This document shows, one piece after another, positions 58,525 through 64,000 of a stretch of 64,000 nt of DNA. The position numbers and the translations under genes were made by a program. The DNA lies in assembly GCF_000718555.1 (NCBI RefSeq), contig NZ_JOAN01000003.1, positions 248,001 to 312,000 on the forward strand, in the 5' to 3' direction. Numbering within the stretch: the first letter of the stretch is position 1; every line of letters starts with the position of its first letter. This DNA comes from Micromonospora chokoriensis. Lineage in GTDB: Bacteria > Actinomycetota > Actinomycetes > Mycobacteriales > Micromonosporaceae. Under the pieces are notes generated by a model, which saw only the letters and a list, made by a program, of their open reading frames with translations, was not told the DNA's origin and made no database searches.

Positions 58525-61500
58525 GTGATCACGAGTACGACGCGGCGTCGAAGGCTGGCGGTACCGCTCCTGGTCCTCGCCCTGGCTGGCAGCACAGCCG
58601 TCCTGCCCGGTACGGCCGCTGCGGCATCCGCAGCGCCGAGCGCGGCAGATCCGGGCGGGTACGACCTCCAGCTGAAGAAGAATGCCGATCGGCTCACCCT
58701 GACCGGCGGGGCCGCTCGTCACCCCTCCGAGGCCAACCGGACCCGCCCCGATCGGGGCGACCAGCAACAGCGCAGCACCACTCCCGCCGCGGAGGGCCGC
58801 TACATCGTGGAGTTGGTCGAGGAGCCGGCCGCCACGTACGGCGGCGGGGTTTCCGGGTTGGCGCGGACCCGGCCTCCGTCTGGCGAGCGTCTGGAGTCGA
58901 CGTCAGCGGCGACGCAGGCGTACCGCAAGCACCTCGACGCCCAGCGGTCCTCGGTGGTCGATGAGATCGGCATCAAGGCCGACCAGACGTACAGCGTCGC
59001 CTTCAACGGGTTCTCGGCGAAGCTGACTGAGGCCCAGTTGAGCGCGCTGAAGCAGGACAAGCGGGTTCGCCGTGTCACCGAGTCGCAGCTGGTCACCACA
59101 AATGAAGTACGACCCGGTGCCGCTGCGGTGGCCGGCGTGGGCGGGCCGGCGATGGCGCCCACCGGCGCGACGGCGGCGACCAGCACCACAACGACTGCGG
59201 GCAGTGCCACGGAGCAGGCGACGGCGGGCAAGAAGCCGGGGCCCGACACGGGCGCCGGCATGGTCATCGGTGTGATCGACACCGGCATCTGGCCGGCGAG
59301 CCCGTCGTTCGCCAAGACGATGCCGGCACCGGCGGGTTGGCGCGGTACCTGCCAGACGGGACCGGGCTTCGAGGCGGCGCACTGCAACGGCAAGATCGTC
59401 GGTGCTCGCTACCTGGCCAACACCTACCTCGGTGCGCGGGGCCAGTTGCCCCAGGGCGAGTCGCTCTCGCCGCTGGACATGCTTGGCCACGGCACGCACA
59501 CCGCGTCGACGGCGGCCGGTCTCCGGGTGCCGGACGTGACCATCGACGGCCGGAACTTCGGCACGGTCTCCGGCGTGGCGCCGGACGCCCAGATCGCCGT
59601 CTACAAGGCGCTCTGGGGTGGCGCGGGCTACGACGGTGACATCATCGCCGCGATCGACGCGGCGGTCGCCGACGGCGTGGACGTCATCAACTACTCGATC
59701 GGGAAGGAGTTCGGTGACCGGGAGACGAACACGGCGATCGGCACCGCCTTCCTGCGCGCGGTACAGGCCGGGGTCTTCGTCTCGGCGTCCGCCGGCAACG
59801 TCGGTATGAGCGGGATGATCAGCAACGCGCAGCCGTGGGTGACCACTGTCGGTGCGGCGGTGATCAAGGCGAACGAGGGAACGCTGCGGCTGGGCGACGG
59901 CACCCAGTTGGTCGGCGGCTCGCTGGACCTGCTCCCGCCCCGCCAGCAACTGCCGCTGGTCTACGGCGAGCAGGCCGGCAGCGTCTCCGCCGGCTCGGCG
60001 TACTGCTACCCGGGCAGCATCGACCCCGCGAAGGTCAAGGACCGGCTGGTGGCCTGCGCCCTGCTGACCCCGTACGAGTCGGTCGCCGAGTTGAAGGCGA
60101 AGGGTGCCGCGGGCATGGTGCTCTTCGCCACCGAGAACACCGAACTGGTCAACTCCGTCTACGACTTCCCGGTGCTCTACCTCAACACCGAGGCGCAGTC
60201 GGGCAAGCTCTTCACCTACCTCATGAACCACCCGACCGACGGCACCGGCGTGCTGAGGGCCGGGGGGAACGGCGGCAGCGTCGCCGGAGAGCCCAGCGTC
60301 GCGGACTTCTCGTCGCGGGGCCCGGACCAGATGCACTACGGCGTACTGAAGCCTGACCTGATCGCCCCGGGTGTCGACGTCATCGCGGCGGTCGCCCCGT
60401 CGGGCAACGGCGGGCGCAACTACGACGCCTACTCGGGGACGTCGATGGCTTCTCCGTACGTGGCCGGCACGGCGGCGATCCTGCGCGCCCAGCACCCGGA
60501 CTGGTCGCCCGGCATGGTCGGTTCGGCGCTGCGTACCACCGCCACCGACACCGAGGGGACCACCAGCCCGCTCGATCAGGGCAGCGGCCTGGCCAATCTG
60601 GAGCAGGCCACCGACCCGGGCCTGACGATCGAGCCGGACGCGGCGGACCTGGTCTCGTTCAGCACCGCGACCGAGCCGGATGGTCGGGATCTCAACCTGC
60701 CGTCGATCTCACTGCGCGAGTACGACGGGACCAAGACGATCACCCTGACCCGCAAGCTCACAAACGTCGGCGCCGAGCGGGAGACCTACCGCGCGGTGGT
60801 CAGCGGTTTGAAGGGCATGGAGGTGACCGTCACCCCGAAGTCGGTGGTGGTGCGTCCGGGTGAGACCGCCACGGTCACGATCACCCTGGCTCGCGGGAGC
60901 GCGCCGTGGGACCGCTTCACCACCGGCGCGATCACCTGGAAGAGCAACGCGCACAGCGTCCGGGTGCCGGTCGCGGCCCGACCGTGGGGCATCACCGCCC
61001 GCTCCTACGGGGACGACGGGTTGGAGTTCGGGCGGCTCACCAACGGCAAGTTCGGGCTGATGCAGCCGGGCTTCACCGGGCCGGTGACGGGTCGGTCGAC
61101 CGGGTACACCCCGATCATCTGGAAGTCGTTCGCCATGCCGGCCGGCCTGCAGGGCGGGCTGTTCGACCCGCAGGGCTTCGGGGTGGGGGCGCACACCTTC
61201 ACCGTGCCGGCCGACTCCGCGGGTCTGGTGGTGCAGACCGGTAGCGACGACCCGCAGGCCGATCTCGATCTGTACCTCTACAAGGACGACAAACTAGTCT
61301 ACAAGAGCACCAACCTGCACAGCAGCGAGCAGGCGGAAGTGTTCCTGCCCGCGCGCGGCAAGTACACGGCGTACGTCTTCGCCTACAAGTCCGGTAAGCC
61401 GATCGTGAACTACCGGATCGGACACGCCGTGATCAGCCGTACCGGGAGTTATCAGAGCGCGACGCTCACCCTGCCGGCCACGGCGCAACGGGGAAGCACC

Positions 61501-61635
61501 TCGCTCTTCCGGCTCAGCCCGGACGCTCGGCTGGAGGGTGCCGGCGAGTACTGGGCCTACACCGAACTGACCACCGGTGGGCAGGTGGTTCCCGGCCAGC
61601 TCGTCTACACGAGCCAGTCCTCGTGGAACCAGTAG
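58525..61635 (+). CDS. Secreted subtilisin-family (S8) protease with I9 and PA domains
   Basis: A 1036-residue extracellular protease. The GTG at 58525 has GGAAGGAG 4 bases upstream, better than the alternatives at 58489 or 58504. A signal peptide (RRRRLAVPLLVLALAGSTAVL) is followed by an I9 propeptide (about 90-190, RYIVELVEEP, YSVAFNGFSAKLTEAQLSAL). The triad is D252 (GVIDTGIWP), H322 (GHGTHTAST) and S640 (SGTSMASPYVAG). A PA domain lies between H and S (about 480-570), as in plant-like subtilases. Fn-type and pre-peptidase-like C-terminal domains follow (DPQADLDLYLYKDDKLV). It is monocistronic. Confidence 0.92.
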   Translation: MITSTTRRRRLAVPLLVLALAGSTAVLPGTAAAASAAPSAADPGGYDLQLKKNADRLTLTGGAARHPSEANRTRPDRGDQQQRSTTPAAEGRYIVELVEEPAATYGGGVSGLARTRPPSGERLESTSAATQAYRKHLDAQRSSVVDEIGIKADQTYSVAFNGFSAKLTEAQLSALKQDKRVRRVTESQLVTTNEVRPGAAAVAGVGGPAMAPTGATAATSTTTTAGSATEQATAGKKPGPDTGAGMVIGVIDTGIWPASPSFAKTMPAPAGWRGTCQTGPGFEAAHCNGKIVGARYLANTYLGARGQLPQGESLSPLDMLGHGTHTASTAAGLRVPDVTIDGRNFGTVSGVAPDAQIAVYKALWGGAGYDGDIIAAIDAAVADGVDVINYSIGKEFGDRETNTAIGTAFLRAVQAGVFVSASAGNVGMSGMISNAQPWVTTVGAAVIKANEGTLRLGDGTQLVGGSLDLLPPRQQLPLVYGEQAGSVSAGSAYCYPGSIDPAKVKDRLVACALLTPYESVAELKAKGAAGMVLFATENTELVNSVYDFPVLYLNTEAQSGKLFTYLMNHPTDGTGVLRAGGNGGSVAGEPSVADFSSRGPDQMHYGVLKPDLIAPGVDVIAAVAPSGNGGRNYDAYSGTSMASPYVAGTAAILRAQHPDWSPGMVGSALRTTATDTEGTTSPLDQGSGLANLEQATDPGLTIEPDAADLVSFSTATEPDGRDLNLPSISLREYDGTKTITLTRKLTNVGAERETYRAVVSGLKGMEVTVTPKSVVVRPGETATVTITLARGSAPWDRFTTGAITWKSNAHSVRVPVAARPWGITARSYGDDGLEFGRLTNGKFGLMQPGFTGPVTGRSTGYTPIIWKSFAMPAGLQGGLFDPQGFGVGAHTFTVPADSAGLVVQTGSDDPQADLDLYLYKDDKLVYKSTNLHSSEQAEVFLPARGKYTAYVFAYKSGKPIVNYRIGHAVISRTGSYQSATLTLPATAQRGSTSLFRLSPDARLEGAGEYWAYTELTTGGQVVPGQLVYTSQSSWNQ

Positions 61636-61655
61636 CAGCCCGAGCGTGAGGACGG

Positions 61656-61706
61656 CGCGGCCGGCCTACTCCACTGGGATCCACCCCAGGGCGTAGGTCG
61701 GCCGCG
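61656..61706 (+). terminator. Terminator hairpin after the second subtilase
   Basis: CGCGGCCGGCCTAC (61656-61669) pairs with GTAGGTCGGCCGCG (61693-61706) with one G-U pair, and an inner CTGGG/CCCAG hairpin fills the loop. Confidence 0.7.
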
Positions 61707-61844
61707 TCCGCGTTGAGGCAACGCGCACCGCCGCGCTCGGCGGCCCGGCTGATACCCGACCCGCCAGGGTTGGCCGGGCATGGCGGGTGCGCGGAGTTGG
61801 CACTAACCTCGGCTCACACTTCATGACGGCGGGAGGCGGTTTCG

Positions 61845-62894
61845 GTGGGCAGCGCAGGGGTGCCGGTGGTCGTCGGGCTGGACAACGGCGGCACCAGCAA
61901 CAACGCCACCGTGCTGACGGTGGACGGCCACTTCCTGGTGGACGGGCTGTTGGAGATCCCCAGCGAGGTGCGGTCCGGGCCGGAGGCGGCGATCGAGGCG
62001 CTGGCTCGGGCGTTGGACGGCGCCCTGGCGCACACCGGCGTGCCGCGTGAGCTGGTCCGGGCGGTCGGGTTGGACACTCCCGGCCCGGCCAGCGCCGACG
62101 GTGTCATCTCGTCACGGGGCTCCACCAACTTCTCCCAGCCGGCCTGGCGCGGCTTCGACGTGCGAGGGGCGCTGGAGCGTCGGCTCGGCCTGCCGGTGAT
62201 CTACCACAACGACGGCAACGCCGCCGCGCTCTACGCCCACCACGTCCACTTCGGCTCCGAGGCGATGAACCGCTCGTCGGTGTCCGCGATCGTCGGCACC
62301 GGCCTCGGTGGCGGTGTGGTCGAGAGCGGCCGGGTGATCGCCGGTTCGGCCGGGATGGCGGGGGAGTTGGGCCACGTGCACATCCCGCTGAGCGGGCTGC
62401 TCGGCCCGGGCCAGCCGGAGCCCACCTGTGCCTGCGGCTTCACCGGGGACGTCGAGAGCGTCGCCTCGCTGACCGGCATCGAACGCAACCTGCTGCCGTA
62501 CTGGCTGACCCGGTATCCCGACCACCCGCTCACCGCCGAGCCGGTGGCTCGGGCGGCCAAGCTGGTCCGGGGGTACGGCGAGCGCGCGGACGCCCTGGCC
62601 CGGGACCTCTTCGCCCAGCAGGCAATGGCGTTGGGGCGGTTGTTCACCGTCGCCGCGAACTTCACCGACCCGCACGCGTACTTCGTCGGCGGCGGGGTGG
62701 TGGAGGCGGCGCCGGAGTTCCGTGACTGGTTCCTGGCGACGGTCCGCGAGCACACCGTGCTCCGGGAGGAGCAGGCGGCGGTGGCGACCTTCGCGTTGGT
62801 ACCGGACCGGGACATGGCCGGCGCCCGGGGCGTCGCGATCGCCGCGCTGGAGGCGCTGCGCACCGTTGCGGAGCCCCGCCCACTGGTTGCCTGA
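61845..62894 (+). CDS. ROK-family sugar kinase-like protein
   Basis: A 349-residue ROK protein, probably a sugar kinase. The N-terminal VVGLDNGGTSNNATVL is the phosphate loop. AVGLDTPGPASADG, YHNDGNAAALYAH (catalytic aspartate) and VGTGLGGGVVESG follow. The zinc motif is partial: GHVHIPL...CACGFTGDVES keeps the histidine and two cysteines but has Asp where the third cysteine is usual. No HTH is present, so it is not a ROK repressor. The GTG start has GGGAGG 8 bases upstream. The sugar is unknown and there is no adjacent transport gene. Confidence 0.85.
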   Translation: MGSAGVPVVVGLDNGGTSNNATVLTVDGHFLVDGLLEIPSEVRSGPEAAIEALARALDGALAHTGVPRELVRAVGLDTPGPASADGVISSRGSTNFSQPAWRGFDVRGALERRLGLPVIYHNDGNAAALYAHHVHFGSEAMNRSSVSAIVGTGLGGGVVESGRVIAGSAGMAGELGHVHIPLSGLLGPGQPEPTCACGFTGDVESVASLTGIERNLLPYWLTRYPDHPLTAEPVARAAKLVRGYGERADALARDLFAQQAMALGRLFTVAANFTDPHAYFVGGGVVEAAPEFRDWFLATVREHTVLREEQAAVATFALVPDRDMAGARGVAIAALEALRTVAEPRPLVA

Positions 62895-62940
62895 GCCTGG
62901 TCGGCCCGGCCGCGACCCGGCTCGTGCCCTGCTCAGCGAG

Positions 62941-62983
62941 CCCGGCTCGCCGCGCGCCATGGTCAGCGGTGCGGCGAGCCGGG
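62941..62983. terminator. Bidirectional terminator hairpin
   Basis: CCCGGCTCGCCGC (62941-62953) pairs perfectly with GCGGCGAGCCGGG (62971-62983) around a 17-base loop between convergent genes. Confidence 0.65.
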
Positions 62984-63010
62984 TCAGCGAAGGTGGTGCG
63001 TCTGGTGAGT

Positions 63011-63232
63011 TCAGCCGTGCGACGGGCTGGTCAGCGCCGTTGGTGGTGCCTGGGCGAAGGCGGCCCAGGCGGCGGTGGGGAAGAGCAGAGCCGGCCCGCC
63101 CGGATCCTTGGAATCGCGGACGGCCACCAGCCGCGGGATCGCGGCCACCTCCACGCAGGCGCCCTCGTCGCCGCTGTGGCTGCTCTTACGCCACGGCGCC
63201 GCGGCCAAGGCCGCTGTGATCATCGGTGTCAT
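63011..63232 (-). CDS. DUF397-family small protein
   Basis: A 73-residue protein of the DUF397 family, with the signature WRKSSHSGDEGACVEVAAI and VRDSKDPGGPALLF. These proteins are widespread in actinomycetes, usually beside an XRE regulator of the WhiJ type, and are suspected to act as a pair in development control or as a toxin-antitoxin-like module. Here the regulator gene lies just upstream with 5 bases between stop and start. The ATG at 63232 has AGGA three bases before it; an ATG three codons later is possible. Confidence 0.85.
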   Translation of the reverse strand: MTPMITAALAAAPWRKSSHSGDEGACVEVAAIPRLVAVRDSKDPGGPALLFPTAAWAAFAQAPPTALTSPSHG

Positions 63233-63237
63233 CGGTC

Positions 63238-64000
63238 CTACCGTCCCTTCAGGACTGACAGGAGCATCTCGCGGCTGTCCGCCGGGCTGAGCGCCACGCT
63301 TCGGAGATGCTCCATGATCTTGGTGCAGGTACGTGTCTCGCCGGCCCGGTCGAGGATCATCTGACCGGCGACGGTCTCCACCGAGGCGATGATCGGGTCT
63401 TCCGGGTCGGCGAACTCGAGGATGTGTAGCGAACCCCGGGTGCCCCGGTGGTAGCCGGCGGAGAGCGGGATCACCTGGACGCTGATGTTCGGCAACTCGG
63501 CCATCTTGACCAGGTGCCGCAGTTGCCCGTTCATCACCGACGGCTCACCGACCGGGCGCAGCAGCGCGCCTTCGTCGATGATCGCGTCGAGGATGGGCGG
63601 TCGGTCGCCGGTGAGCCGCTGTTGGCGGTCGAGCCGGATCTTGACTCGCTGTTCCACCAGGTCGTCGCCGAGGGTGTGCGGCCCGCCGCGCATCACGCCA
63701 CGGACGTAGTCGGCGGTTTGCAGCAGGCCGGGCACCACCGAGGGCTCGAAGTTGGCGATGGCGGTCGCCTCGGCCTCCAGTGCGATGAAGTCGATGGTGC
63801 GTGGGTCCAGCAGGTAGGAGTACGACACCCACCAACCCGGCTTGCGGGCGTCCTTGGCGAGCTGCACCGCGGCAGCCACCTCCTCGGCGCTCACCCCGTA
63901 CGACGTGAGCAGGGCGCGCACGGTGGCCGGGGTGATCAGGGTCTGGGCGTTCTCGTACCGGGAGAGGGTGCTGCGGGTGCTGTTGATCTCATCCGCCGCT
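63238..64000 (-). CDS. XRE-type regulator with DUF5753 domain, 5' end outside the window
   Basis: Only the last 254 codons are in the window; the open frame runs through the right edge. The visible N-terminal part reads ADEINSTRSTLSRYENAQT, the recognition region of an XRE helix-turn-helix. The C-terminal DUF5753 domain follows (LEAEATAIANFEPSVVPGLLQTADYVR, LPNISVQVIPLSAGYHRGTRG). This is the WhiJ-like type of actinomycete regulator. It is paired with the DUF397 gene downstream on the same strand, probably in one transcript. Targets are unknown. Confidence 0.88.
   Translation of the reverse strand, partial: AADEINSTRSTLSRYENAQTLITPATVRALLTSYGVSAEEVAAAVQLAKDARKPGWWVSYSYLLDPRTIDFIALEAEATAIANFEPSVVPGLLQTADYVRGVMRGGPHTLGDDLVEQRVKIRLDRQQRLTGDRPPILDAIIDEGALLRPVGEPSVMNGQLRHLVKMAELPNISVQVIPLSAGYHRGTRGSLHILEFADPEDPIIASVETVAGQMILDRAGETRTCTKIMEHLRSVALSPADSREMLLSVLKGR

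Overview
The window is a 64 kb chromosomal stretch from a high-GC actinomycete, most likely a Micromonospora-type Micromonosporaceae. The reasons are very high GC at third codon positions, many GTG starts, short operons with ATGA or GTGA overlaps, F420 biosynthesis (cofC), an IclR regulator of the NdgR/LtbR type divergent from leuCD, an XRE/DUF397 pair, and a mini-ORF of the MSERSER type between two genes. I see no prophage, transposase, integrase or CRISPR array. All functional calls rest on reading the translated sequences; no database search was run.

Layout. 1-5.2 kb: the 3' part of a degenerate GGDEF/EAL protein, then a LacI-type regulator divergent from a GH2 beta-mannosidase. 5.2-9.2 kb: a large secreted subtilase preceded by a structured leader with its own small ORF. 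9.3-13.2 kb: cutC/asparaginase, a secreted DUF3152-type zinc protease and a lipoprotein. 13.2-31.8 kb: a dispersed branched-chain amino acid and serine region (ilvD, ilvB-ilvN-ilvC, serA, leuB, ilvE, cimA), interrupted by an intact GGDEF-EAL protein, apbE, a tyrosine phosphatase, a PRC-barrel protein and ahpC-ahpD. 31.9-41.2 kb: an exonuclease/phosphatase-fold membrane protein, a secreted small protein, a moxR-DUF58-VWA cluster followed by a trypsin-like protease, a release-factor-like GGQ protein and two poorly characterised proteins. 41.3-45.8 kb: an FAH-family hydrolase, tRNA-Gln, two identical tRNA-Glu genes, the IclR regulator and leuC-leuD. 45.9-46.7 kb: an HU protein with a lysine/alanine repeat tail. 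46.8-53.5 kb: a membrane EEP protein and a polyphosphate cluster (ppk, CYTH-CHAD, Nudix-histidine phosphatase). 53.5-58.3 kb: a small OB-fold protein, cofC, plsC, gpsA, a Cys/Met-metabolism PLP enzyme and a PrmC-like methyltransferase. 58.5-64 kb: a second large subtilase, a ROK-family protein and a DUF397/XRE pair cut by the window end.

How the genes fit together. ilvB/N, ilvC, ilvD and ilvE supply the common branched-chain pathway. cimA makes citramalate, and leuC/leuD/leuB can process both citramalate (towards isoleucine) and isopropylmalate (towards leucine). Both ilvB and cimA carry a short leader ORF followed by a U-tailed terminator, so transcription attenuation is the apparent shared control, and the regulator beside leuC would add transcriptional control.

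The most unusual signal is upstream of the subtilase at 5459. A perfect Shine-Dalgarno sequence drives a 17-codon ORF, and the sequence at its stop codon is perfectly complementary over 10 bp to the region holding the subtilase ribosome binding site. This is the layout of an erm-type translational attenuator, placed here in front of a secreted protease. Strong hairpins mark most operon ends, and several long perfect palindromes (13138, 31839, 42883) look like dispersed elements as much as terminators.
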